From Uranotaenia lowii (taxonomy: Eukaryota; Arthropoda; Insecta; Diptera; Culicidae): a stretch of 64,000 nucleotides of DNA. The notes under the pieces were generated by a model that had not been told where the DNA came from, made no database searches, and saw nothing but the letters and a program-made list of their open reading frames with translations. Where the stretch lies: assembly GCF_029784155.1 (NCBI RefSeq), contig NC_073691.1:96524007-96588006 (forward strand), in the 5' to 3' direction. Below are positions 1-10,099 of the stretch, piece by piece. Made by a program: the position numbers and the translations under genes. The first letter of the stretch is position 1; each line of letters starts with the position of its first letter.

Positions 1-2640
1 TCAGCTATATTCCCCACTTTTTCCCCTACTATTTTTTGACGACAGTTAAATTTGTAACGAATCTATGGAATATTTGAATGTATCATATAATGTGATTAGC
101 TTTTCACACTAGCGACACGCCAAGTTGAACGACTCCAAACGCTTTGATATAAAAAAAATAAGAGCGCTTTAATGATTGGAGTTTATTGAAACTTTTTAAT
201 AACGAAAGTGTTAAAGCTCGTGGTACCTATGTTTTAAAAAGTGTCTATGTACACAACACACTACCTTATAAATGTTGAGAACAACACTTTAATTTTATAA
301 TATTATTTGCAAATACGGCGCTTTGGTACTAAACAATTTATAACATAATTTCATAGTCAAGACGACTTAAATAAAATAATATAAAATTCAGTCGTTGACG
401 TTTTGTTAGTTTTCATTTTAAAAGCAACAACATAATATGGGATTAAAAGCAAATCGATTTTCAGGCTATTTGAAATCAGTAAAATATGCTTAGTTAGCTA
501 AGCATAGAATACATTAATAGAAATATCGATATTTGTTTTAACTCTCAAGGGCTGAAATTTTTACAAAAAAAAAGGTCAAAACTCAGATTTTTTTTAGGTT
601 TTTTTTTGTGTTTTCTCGGCTGTTGACATACACAAAAAAAGCATATGTTGAACTGTAATATGATCACAGTCATCATATTTCATGCGGTCCCTTCTTCAGA
701 GCATGTTGTGTACGAGTGAAGCATATCTAAATTTGGAAATAATCATAAAGATCATGTATTCTAACAAATATGCATCTATACATTCAGAATTAAAACCTAC
801 TTTTTTAAATCAACTAAATGAAAAAATAGAAGCCGTGATGTCAGTGATAAGCTGTCCTTTGTTTCAACTTTTATTTAAATCTCTTTTCAAACGATCTTTT
901 TTTAAACGTCCTTGGTCCTTGACATCCCTTCTCTGTTCCAAACTACTCATTGGTAGTGCAATTTTCTGCCGAATTTTTGACAGTAATAGTCACTTAGAGA
1001 CTGTAAAATATCCGGAACAACCGTATAGAAAACCAATTTTCGAAACCAATCTTAACCATCCCGATTTCACAAAAACCACTTCAAAATGATGTACTAGGCT
1101 GTGAATGATCAATTAACAGTTTAAACTAGCCATTTTAATAAAATTGAACAGTGTTTTTTCCAAGGGTTTCACGAATTTCTTTTAAAGGGCATTTTTAAAC
1201 GTACTCAAAAATCGTTAAAAAATCCAGCTATGATAATAAAAGAACAATTCATTTCTGATGCATGTGTCTTAAAAGCTCATAAGATAATAATCAAAAAATT
1301 AGAAGTAAGGCCGCTTAACAAAAGAAGCGATTTTACAATTACTCCAAATGGTAGTACAATAATATTTGATCAATCTTAATATTCAATGGCACATTATTTT
1401 ATCTGTCATATTCTTTTTTCTATTTAGAATTCTATAAATCTTCTGGAAACGCTCTTAATAGAATAAGTGAATTCATCGGACATTAGATACTCTGGTATGA
1501 ATCATATCCTACTTTTTGGTGCAACGATCATGTTTTCTACTTCAGAAATTTCCCACAGGGAATTTCAAACATCACGCGAGACGAGATAATATTTGAAAAA
1601 GATCTGTGAGCCGGTGCAAATAAAACCGGCTTTCCTTCTCTTGAAAAAGAAAATCGTTAAAATGCATTAAAAAATCATTAAAATGTCATTTTTTAATTGA
1701 AATAAAAAAGATTAACCGTTAGGATAGAAGCTACAAACCGCCGCTTTCATTTGAAAGGGAAAATTTTGATATTTCTTTATTACTTTTTATTTGGTTCATA
1801 AATGCTTTTCATATGTGGTCGATTCCAGCCGGTTGCATAAGCTGGGATGCCATGCGTTTTAATTGGAATGGTTTTTCGTAGGTAACAATCTTTTTTTTAT
1901 TTTTATATTTTAAAATTTAATTTGTTTAGAAGATTAAGAAACTATTTTCTTCATTTATATTAAAACTCTATATAGCTACCTATCAATTTCAACTTCGTTT
2001 TTAAGGTTGCCGCTACAAGTAAAAGCAAAGCATTGCTCGTGCTATAAATAAAATCATAAAACTTTTTTCTACAAAATTGACAAAAAAAACTTTCGGTATT
2101 TCAAAGATACTAAATTTGTAAAATTAGGCCCGGTGGATCCTTATAATTTTAATTCTGAATTTTAGTGTTTCCCAGCTTAGTTGTCTTTGCGGTACTTTTT
2201 GTGTTGATATTTATAATAATCAAATATTTAGTTATTCAGATTTTGCTATATTTTTTATAGTTTCTTGTAATGTCCAGAAGATTTGAGATGTTTTTTTTTT
2301 CTGGCAAGCACATTAAGCCATTGGGGTTTCTTGAAGAATTTTGAGCTTGGGCATTTCAATGTTTGCGGTTCTTTTCCATGATTGCAAAACTTTTCATCAA
2401 CGTTTTTAAGAGATTTAAAAGTACATTACTGTAGGAAATACAATTTCATAACTTGCATGTCTTAAATCCTCTGAATACGAGCGAGACTCATCAAAATATT
2501 TGGTCATAAGAACTTTTTGCTCATTCTGTAAAACTTTCATTAAACTAAGACATAAATATTATAATCAGATTCTTACAAGTCATGATAATACATTCTTCAG
2601 AAAGATGTTCTAAAATCAAAACTTTCATTCACAATCAACG
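1..2640. other. A+T-rich intergenic DNA, no gene recognised
   Basis: This stretch is dense in A and T homopolymers and stops in all frames. The longest open frame (682-1089, plus) has no recognisable motif and a composition expected by chance. No inverted-repeat element, tRNA or splice-bounded exon could be supported by eye. It may be intron or intergenic sequence. Confidence 0.5.
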
Positions 2641-2647
2641 TTAACGT

Positions 2648-3085
2648 TTCACACTGAGATTCAAAAAGGAAGAACCTCACTCGATAAAATATTAACTGAA
2701 TGAGATTTCGCAACTTTGCTTAAGACATAAATAAAAAAAAAAACAAATTCTTATCATCAACCTGATTGTACTTAGCAGTATAACTGGCCTTTAACATTCA
2801 TCAAATATAACTGACAGTTTTTAAAAAGTCGTGGAATGTTCAGCTTTTTCTGAACTATAAAACTTGTTTCATTGTTCAAGAGCTTGCACAAATATTATTC
2901 CATGGCAACTCTGCCTTCCAAAAAGTAGTTTTTCTGCTCGTGATTCTCAGTCTGAGAAAGCGTTGACATTCAAGACAAGAACCGTTTGTGATACTCACGA
3001 TGAGATTACCTAGCATCACACTGAGATTCAAAAAGGGAAAATCTCACTCAAAAAAATCTCAATCTCATGAGATTTCGCAACCTTG
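2648..3085. repeat. Pair of diverged direct repeats (CACTGAGATTC words)
   Basis: Two segments, about 2648-2725 and 3011-3085, share the order CACACTGAGATTCAAAAAGG, then a CTCACTC stretch, then TGAGATTTCGCAAC. They lie in the same orientation about 360 bp apart. They look like two decayed copies of one short repeat, or the ends of a small element, but I could not define termini or a target duplication. Confidence 0.4.
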
Positions 3086-3192
3086 TTCCGAACACAAACC
3101 ATTTAATGGTTTTTAATTTTGATTTTGTTAAGGGTTCGCTTCTCTGAAGTGTTTGAAGCTACTCGCTTTAATTACACACGTATGTATGTGTT

Positions 3193-4089
3193 CCGTCAAA
3201 CGGGGCATCATGCAACAGCGGGGTTGAATGCAACATTTGTATACCACAGAACTGATATAATTTTTAATTTTATATTACATTATCGAGTTATTTTTTAATG
3301 AATACAAAATGATGATGACTTAATTTTCTACATTTTAAGCTAATATTTAAAAATTTTTCATTTTCATACAAAATTTAAAAAATCCGTCAACACATGTACA
3401 AATATACAGTATGACGGATTGGCTTAATGATATCACCCACAAACTGCTTACTGGTTTAATCATCCTAATCAAACATTGTTGGTGTAAAAATATTTTTCGA
3501 ACAATCACCAGTTTTTTAAATAAATATTTTTATAACTCAGTTACCTGTCTGAGGTAAAATGCAAATCAAGTGACACCTTGTAAGTCTCGTTTAGGACATG
3601 ATTGTTTTGCATCACGCATTTGTCAACATTGAAATTTCATTCATCAAAACATTTAATTTTTAAAAATTAAGCTAGTAGAATTTTTTGTAGTATTTTTTAC
3701 CCCTGAATGTATGCAATATCCTTATGTTCAGAAAAAAATGTAAAAAAAAGTTTCAACAGAACCAGAAATAACTGCAATTGGAATTTTTATGCGTAATGGC
3801 ATTCATGGCATCAAAAATTCATCAAAAACTATACAATTACATATGTTTTCATTACATTTTTCATTCAAATCAAAGTTTGTTGCAACTCACCCCTTTTTCT
3901 AAAAATAGTGAAAATCGCTCGGTTTTTTTAAATTAAGAATAACAGAAGAAACTAACATTTTTTCTATTTCGTCAGTTCGATGTACCACTAACCTCAAAAC
4001 TTTTGCATAAAGGGTATGATTATCTGTGGACGTGAGTTTTTTAGAAGCCATTGAAGTTGAAAAGTGTTGCATGTTGCCCCAGTTGACGA
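3193..4089 (+). mobile_element. TA-flanked MITE, family B, copy 1
   Basis: The left end reads CCGTCAAACGGGGCATCATG and the right end is an imperfect inverted copy ending TGCCCCAGTTGACGA, followed by TA (4090-4091). The left TA has become TT. Two further copies (29687-30648 and 37012-37984) share the ends and the interior, which fixes the boundaries. About 0.9 kb, no coding capacity. TA duplication and short terminal repeats suggest mobilisation by a Tc1/mariner-superfamily transposase, which is inference. The interior holds the core word ACCCCTGAATGTATGCA at 3699-3715. Confidence 0.8.
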
Positions 4090-4241
4090 TACCTCTGGAG
4101 TCAATACGCACAAAACAAGGCCTAGAATCGAGTTTCTTGAGCTAAAAAATAAACTTGTGGATTTTAAATCGTGACAATATTACCTAGTAACTCGTTGGTT
4201 AACATTGTTAACCGAGAATTGATTGTTAATCACTGGGAGTA

Positions 4242-4456
4242 CAGTAGTTTTTCGATTTTATCACTGTTCGATTTTCCAATACTTTCTAAGCTCACGCTTT
4301 ATTTTATCACGGTAATTGTTTCGATTTTATCACGTTGTTTTTGGAAATCATTCAGAAACCATTTGCCGTTTTTCTATTTTAGTTTCAAGTTTCGCCAAAT
4401 TTACAGTGTTACCATTATCACGGTGAAGTAAGCGTGATAAAATCGAAAAACTACTG
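4242..4456. mobile_element. pogo-like MITE, 215 bp
   Basis: The left end CAGTAGTTTTTCGATTTTAT is matched perfectly, inverted, at the right end, and both ends are flanked by TA (4240-4241 and 4457-4458). The terminal CAGTAG and TA target are typical of pogo/Tigger-type elements. The inside contains further GATTTTATCAC words, so subterminal copies of the repeat are present. No coding capacity. Confidence 0.8.
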
Positions 4457-4459
4457 TAC

Positions 4460-6010
4460 CGTATGCAAGGAATCTTAAGCCTACTCAAAGGCGTTTATCT
4501 GTCCCCAGTGTAAACAAATTTTCTAGCATATGAAGAAATGAAATTCCGGGTTGTTTTTAGAGTATGCATGAGGTTTATTTTGACATGCATTCCTTTTACA
4601 TCACATTAACATTCAATGTGGTGTTTTGGAAAGCTCCGAGAGATTTTCAATAACCACAATTGAAGAAAATGAAAAATTTATGAGTTAAAACGTTTAATAT
4701 ATACATAGATCAACTTACGGTGATTTGTTTGTTACCCAAAGTACCTCCAGAGTCCCTAGAGCTTCCCTATAAACCACTTAATTCCAAGAGTGGATTCTCA
4801 TGCACAGCAAGCTGAAATGTAGTTATTGGATCGTATTGCATTCCAACCACGAATCCTCGTTATAACTAAGGCGATTTTAAGCGAACCTTTTAAACGGGGC
4901 AAAACTGGTTGCCAAAACAAAATAACATTTTACATTAGCATAAAACCCAAAAGTGTGCAACGGAACAGACTCCAATTCGTGGTCTATTTAATTTCAAATA
5001 ATTGTTCATGCTAGGTAGCCACAAGTTTTCCTACATGCATCTCATTAGAGAATATGCCCGGTAAGTGGTAGTTGTACATGTGCGGTATCTGGTAAAATGG
5101 TTGGCTGATAGCTTAAAGTCAAACACCACAGAAGTTTGGGAATCGAAAGCACCGCAATAGCATCAACATCGGAACGATTGTCGACCGCAAACCAGCAGCA
5201 ATTTCAAAGGGATGCTATTTTCCCCCGAAAGCAAGCATTTTGTTCAGCATACATCTACCACAAGCCAAGCAAAAAATCGACTCTACACGCTGGCATTAGA
5301 AAGTAAAAATAAATATATAATAACCCACAGAAAATCGGAGAGTGTGGGTGGGTGGAGTAAATGTATCCTCACTAGGCAAAAATATATATTCCAATTCTCA
5401 TGTCAAAAGTAGTCTACTCGTGCTGTTGCTGCTCGAAAAAAGTAGGAACTCGGTATTCTTTCTACTTATTGGGGAAGTGGACTAAATGGCGGCGACGGTC
5501 GTTCTTCTAGCGCCAGAAATGTCGACGGCGCGCCATTTCCGAATGTAAGAAGTTCATGCTGGTTATGACTACCTACAGCAAGAGCTTCCTTTCCAGCCAA
5601 ACAAAATCAGCTGCCTGGCAGTTGTAATAACAATAACAACCACATCGTGTGCCGCCAGCAGAGATCAAAATACATACTACACTGCAAACATAGGTCCTCT
5701 AGGTATATCTGCACACATAGGAGGAATCGGACGTGAAACGTGTTTCCATGTTTATGGCAGCAAGAGCGTTTGTCTCGCCTGACATAAACTACACTCTAAT
5801 ATCATAACAAAATACTTAGTTTCGGATGAGGCAGACGTTGATAGGAAAAGTACCGTGAACGCCAGAACTGGATGGTGTTTGTTGTTTATTAGAAATTTGT
5901 TAGGGAGAAAAAAAACTGAGCTTGAAATACCTTTTTCAATACCGGATAAAATGGAACATATTTATTACCTTGAAGAAGACCAAATTAGAATTGAAACGTC
6001 AAACGATATT
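4460..6010. other. Unique-looking DNA, no gene recognised
   Basis: Mixed-composition sequence with short chance ORFs only. The part around 5480-5780 is somewhat richer in G+C (CGGCGACGG, GGCGCGCC) than its surroundings. I see no splice-bounded coding frame or repeat structure. Confidence 0.4.
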
Positions 6011-6011
6011 A

Positions 6012-7288
6012 AGGACTGTTCATTTTATAAAACGGACACCTAGATGTTACGGTAAAAAGTTGACGTTTAACCCAAATTTGATGAAACTGGTTTCATCGTG
6101 TATAAAAGTTTGTTGACAAAGCACTGACATATTTTTTTTGTGAGAAAGCGACTGGATTTAGTGAAATGGGACGAATTGATAAAGAAACCCGTTTTTTTTA
6201 TAATTTAAAACTACTGCTCAGATGGACTATCGTGTAGAAATATTGCAAAGCTTGTGAAACGATCGAAGTCTGCAGATTATCAAATCCTCAGGAAGTTTGG
6301 AGAACACCATAATCTTGAAGATTTGCCAAAATCCGAAACCAGAAGAGTCACAGTGAATTAACAAATTGAGAAGAAATGTGTTAAGCTTTTGCTGTCACAT
6401 GAACACAACTCTGTTCGAAGAATTGCCAAGAAACTGAAAATTTCCGTTGGAACCGTCCAAAACATAAAATGAAGGAACCACATTAAGACCTACAGGAAGC
6501 AGAGACATTCTAAACGGAGCGCGGAACAGCACGAACGAGCGAAGCAGCGATGTCGGAGACTGGATACGATTTTGAAAAAGCAAAGTAACCGTTGCATTTT
6601 TATGGACGATGAAACTTTTGCAAACTGGACACAACCGCTCTTCCTGGGCCGCAATTTTTTAAAGCAATTGTTGTTAAGGAGATACCTCATGATATACGAT
6701 CCATTGAAATCTAAAAGTTTGACAAAAAAGTGCTTGTTTGGCAAGCTATCTGCTCTTGCGGAGAAAGAAGTTCGCCATATTTCACAACAGGTACCATCAA
6801 TGGTCAAAATTATCGTAAGGACTGCACCGAAAAACGCCTTGTTCCTCTTTATCGTCATCATACAAGCCCACCATTGTTCTGACCTAACCTTGCTTCCGCG
6901 CACTACGCTTCAGCTACTCTCAAACTACTGAAATCCTTCAAGATATGTTTTCTTGAGAAAGAGGACAGTCCGCCAAATTGTCCTGAGCTGCGTACTGGGC
7001 AATCATCAAGCGCAATCTTCGGGAGGATGGTAGAGAAGCACAGTCCATCGACGAGTTCAAGAAAATGTGGACAAAAAAAGGCGAAAAGTCAAGCCTCATA
7101 AGTCTTATGAGGGGAGTTCGAGGAAAAGTGCACCAATTTTATCGTTGAAAACTTTTGGTTAAATTTCTCACTTTCTTCTTGTTCTGGATTAGTTTTGCAA
7201 TGTTTACAGAAAACTCTATGTAATTTGGTCAATAAATGAATGGAATATCGTCAAAATAAAGTGACCGTTTTATAAAATGAACACTCCT
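6012..7288 (+). mobile_element. Tc1/mariner DD37E-type transposon, old copy with intact ends
   Basis: The terminal repeats are about 28 bp with few mismatches. Both start AGGA(C/G)TGTTCATTTTATAA and run on into AACGG(A/T)CAC. Each end is flanked by TA (6010-6011 and 7289-7290). The 1277-bp length fits a full-size mariner-type element. The interior encodes a disrupted transposase (separate entry). Family placement rests on resemblance of the MDDET and CPELR segments to the copy at 22569-23828. Confidence 0.85.
6166..7148 (+). pseudogene. DDE transposase relic (DD37E-type)
   Basis: The likely start is ATG at 6166 (MGRIDKE...) and the end is TGA at 7146-7148 after a KVHQFYR tail. Recognisable pieces in order are: an N-terminal helix-turn-helix region, a second HTH around 6395-6470 (SVRRIAKKLKISVGTVQN), the first catalytic block MDDET (about 6601-6615), an LPGPQF block reached by a frameshift, and a C-terminal PPNCPELR block followed by NLREDGREAQSIDEFKKMW. 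Multiple stops and at least three frame changes make it non-functional. The enzyme would have cut and rejoined the element ends at TA sites in the nucleus. Confidence 0.75.
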
Positions 7289-7292
7289 TATG

Positions 7293-8450
7293 TAGGGAGA
7301 ATAGGGGTATCGTAAACTGGGGGAACTTTGATCAGCGGGGTAAATTTGATCAACATGAAATTTTTGCAGATAATCATCATTAACTAAGTTTAAAGTTAAA
7401 ATATCTGAAAACTGTTTTCTAAGTTTGAAAGCCTATAAATTAAGTTACAAATATGCTAAATTGGGTTTTTATTAGAAGATTTTTTATATTACTTCTAATG
7501 TAATTTTAAAATCTTAAAATATCTTGGTTTTTGAAGGCTCACAAACAAACATCTCTCCTGATCAAATTTAAGCATTTAGAAGCAAATGGGTTGTCAAATG
7601 TGAAAGTTCCACTTTTTTCTTGGTTTGGGTTTTGTTTAAGTGTTATTTTTATGGTCATTTGTTGATAATTTTTGGATATTAAAAAAAATCGGTCATTTTC
7701 CATGAAAAGGCTCGTATAGAAAAAATGGCTAAAAACCCTATCAAATGATTAAGTTTGAAGAAAAAAGGAACATAGGAACAGTGCGAGGACTCAGGGAATT
7801 GTATGAAGATAAAATTTCATTTGGTTTTGAGGCCAAAAAATATAAAGAAATGTTTATAATTTTTGCCCCTAAATGTATGCAGCATCATTGTCCATCTTTT
7901 GAGTATATTTGTTTTTGAAAGAAAACGTTGAAAAATTCAACCGAGTCCAAACAAAAAATACTGTTATCGATATTTTGAGCCTTCTGTGCTAAATGGCATC
8001 AAAACAATAAATTTGAAGATGTTGAGATACGTTTAAACCAAAGTGATCAAAGTTACCCCGAAACTCGAAATCTGGTTTTGTAACAAACATTTAATTATGA
8101 CCACAAATGTCGTTTGAATTTACTGCAATCAATGATCATGTTTGATACTCCTCACCTCAGTAAGGGTTTTAAAGCTTTTAGGTATTACGAAAAAGCAACC
8201 CCTTCCAAAATATTCAAAAATGAATGAAAAAAATGATCAAAGTTCCCCCAGTTTACGGTACTTGATCCCTTTATTTTATTTTCATCATATCTTTTTGGAA
8301 AAAAATGCAGATCGCCATCTTTTGCATTTCCTGTCAGCAGGTAATTTTTATTTTATATGGTGCAAAAGTTTAATCACTGGCTTATTCTTATGCTTATGAT
8401 ACATACACAGCAAAATCATGTCAGCATCCCGTTGAGTAGTAAAAGCACTC
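7293..8450. mobile_element. Family A MITE end fragment, split by family C
   Basis: GGGAGAATAGGGGTA (7295-7309) and GTACTTGATCCCTTT (from about 8258) together match one end of the full family-A element at 57285-58259 (AGGGGAGA... then GATACTTGATCCC). The family C element lies exactly between them. After the split, the sequence follows the family-A end (TTTTGGAAAAA, GCCATCTTTTGCATTT, CAGCAGGTAAT) for about 150 bp and then fades. Confidence 0.65.
7310..8258. mobile_element. TA-flanked MITE, family C
   Basis: The inverted ends read GTAAACTGGGGGAACTTTGA and its exact complement, flanked by TA at 7308-7309 and 8259-8260. The element is 949 bp with no coding capacity. The word GATCAA recurs inside (near 7330, 7346, 7559, 8044 and 8235), often next to runs of C or G, like extra copies of the terminus. 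It carries the core word GCCCCTAAATGTATGCA at 7865-7881, shared with family B. Confidence 0.8.
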
Positions 8451-8452
8451 TA

Positions 8453-8700
8453 TAGGGAAGGATGGGGATACTTGATCTCCTTTTCTTTTTTTCATCTTAT
8501 CTTTTTGGGAAAATTCAGCAACTCGCCGTCTTTGCATTCTCTGACAGCGTGTAATTTCAAGTAAATATGCTTCAAAAATTAGAACGATATATGAACTCGT
8601 AGATGAGCTAGAAATATTTTCGTGAGACTAAAAAAATGTGATATTTTGAAAGTTACATGACACTTGATCCTTTACTAAAGGAAACTTGATCCCTTATTCA
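8453..8700 (+). mobile_element. Family A MITE end fragment 2
   Basis: Starting at GGGAAGGATGGGGATACTTG, this follows the same terminal 170 bp of family A (TCAGCAACTCGCCGTCTTTG, then a GTGTAATTTCAAGT block, then TTAGAACGATA and a GCTAGAAATATTTTCGTG block). There is no matching second end, so it is a truncated end-only copy, in the same orientation as the fragment just upstream. Confidence 0.65.
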
Positions 8701-8742
8701 GGGTGCTTTGACCCTAGGCAAGAATCTAATAAAATCCGAAGA

Positions 8743-8890
8743 TAAGTACATCGTGGATTGAATTTATTTAATTCACTTCCGTTGGAAATTAAGAATGCTA
8801 GAAATTTAAACAAATTCAAGAAAAATCTCAAATCTTTTCTCTTCAACCCTCCTCTGTTACCGTCTGTTACATATTTTTGTGTGGCTCTGC
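8743..8890 (+). pseudogene. LINE reverse-transcriptase C-terminal scrap
   Basis: The plus frame reads VHRGLNLFNSLPLEIKNARN, then LNKFKKNLKSFLF. The pattern LFNSLPLEI-x-N-x(3,4)-L-x-K-FKK-x-L-K-x-FL is the usual end of reverse-transcriptase ORFs of CR1/jockey-like LINEs; it also resembles the end of the ORF2 at 32824-35661 (YWNQLPDEIK). Stops lie immediately upstream. Only the tail is left, so the clade cannot be decided. Confidence 0.5.
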
Positions 8891-9238
8891 CACAAAATCG
8901 AATCATCACTGTCCTTTACAAAAAAAAACAACTAATATCACCTAAAATAATGGCTAACTTCACCCAACCCAATTGTCATTCCCCACAGGCACTCTCTTCC
9001 TCTGAGTGATCCATAGGCGTCGTGCTCAACCAGGGACGACACGGGGAAGTATGTGCACCCAGAGAACGACGCACCGTGTAAATTTGCTTCCGAATATATA
9101 TGTATGTGTGTCGGTCCACTGAAAGTAAATTCTCGCAAATATCCTCACTGCAGAACATGTTCTTTCTAAAATTATGGTCCGACATGCTGTTAGTTTCATG
9201 ATACAATACATGAGTGTTATCTGGAAGTAAACAAAAGT

Positions 9239-9763
9239 TTAAAAAAATATAAGGAGAAAAAATCTATGGTTTCTACAGTAAAAAAAACTTGCCATTTCAC
9301 CGTCGTATAACTTGAAATGAGGAAATTTTTCCAGTATTTCTTCCGAGGTTCTGTTATATTTCAACATCGAGGTGAGCAGGAATGCGCACTTTTTCATTCC
9401 CACATTAATTAATAATTTGTTGCTCGAATTTGGAAAAACTTCTACCAAATCGTCTGCTATTTGAATCAAGGAATCAGTAACCATTGATTCCGGATTAATA
9501 ATTTTTGATCGAGAATTTTTTTTTCGATTTTTTAGATAGCTTCTTAATAATGTTCCTAACACTGAAGTAGATTAACCCAGAGCGGTCTCCAGTTTCTTAA
9601 CCGCCTTTTCAAGCAAAAACTGGATACTAAAAAAAACCTTTATCTTATCTGGTAGCGGATTATTTCATGTATTTTTGATTTTCCGGGTAATTTTCCAACA
9701 TTTAGGTAGTTGTTGATCAAAAATTTCCTTTTGGAATGTTTTGATAGCAAAACGCGAATAATC
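9239..9763 (-). pseudogene. Broken coding exon of a SAM-like multi-exon gene
   Basis: On the minus strand a single frame runs from 9763 (after two stops) to 9239, broken only by TGA (9665-9667) and TAA (9572-9574). It reads ...LPKCWKITRKIKNT*NNPLPDKIKVFF..., then SRSKIINPESMVTDSLIQIA, DDLVEVFPNSSNKLLINVG, MKKCAFLLTSMLKYNRT, and EEILEKFPHFKLYDGEM. The frame keeps protein-like composition across both stops, which is hard to get by chance. It looks like a decayed exon downstream of the SAM-like exons at 9817-10094. I do not recognise the domain. The splice phase from the upstream exon does not fit cleanly, which also favours a pseudogene or a transposed copy. Confidence 0.45.
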
Positions 9764-9816
9764 ATAATATTATTAAATCATAATATTATTAAAATTCATT
9801 TTACTTTACTATTTAC

Positions 9817-10094
9817 CTCTTTTTCTGTCGATTGTGATGTTTATGGCTGCTCTGAGTTTTGAATTTAAGTTTCCTTGATAGTTTCCAGAATAATTTTCCT
9901 CGAACCCATATCCGATATTCCCAGCCCAGCTTAACTAAATTATCGTCGTCGAACAGCACTAAGTTTGCACCATTCACACTATTTTCTGAAATAATGGATG
10001 GTTAGGAAGATCCTATTAAGCATTTTAAATTTTTAAGCTTACCTTGAAGGATTCTCCAAATATCAGCTACTACGCAGTTTTGAATTTTCTCCAT
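9817..10094 (-). pseudogene. Two N-terminal exons, SAM-like domain
   Basis: On the minus strand, ATG at 10092-10094 opens 52 nt (MEKIQNCVVADIWRILQ), ending at a GTAAGC donor (10037-10042). A short intron ends in TTATTTCAG (acceptor AG at 9986-9987). The second exon runs 9985-9817 (169 nt) to GTAAAT. The joined frame stays open and reads ...ILQENSVNGANLVLFDDDNL, VKLGWEYRIWVRGKLFWKL. This has the look of a SAM (sterile alpha motif) helix bundle, normally a protein or RNA interaction module, but the match is by eye only. The small intron with good splice signals supports a real gene structure. The next exon (9239-9763) carries stops, so the whole locus is probably dead, or is a decayed duplicate. 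Confidence 0.5.
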
Positions 10095-10099
10095 GATCA

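Noticed and set aside
682..1089. 135-codon plus-strand open frame
   Set aside because: No motif, hydrophobic/basic composition typical of A+T-rich chance frames, no splice or promoter context.
1546..1567. GAAATTTCCC/GGGAATTTC palindrome as an operator
   Set aside because: Isolated short palindrome in A+T-rich DNA; no gene nearby, so no basis for a regulatory call.
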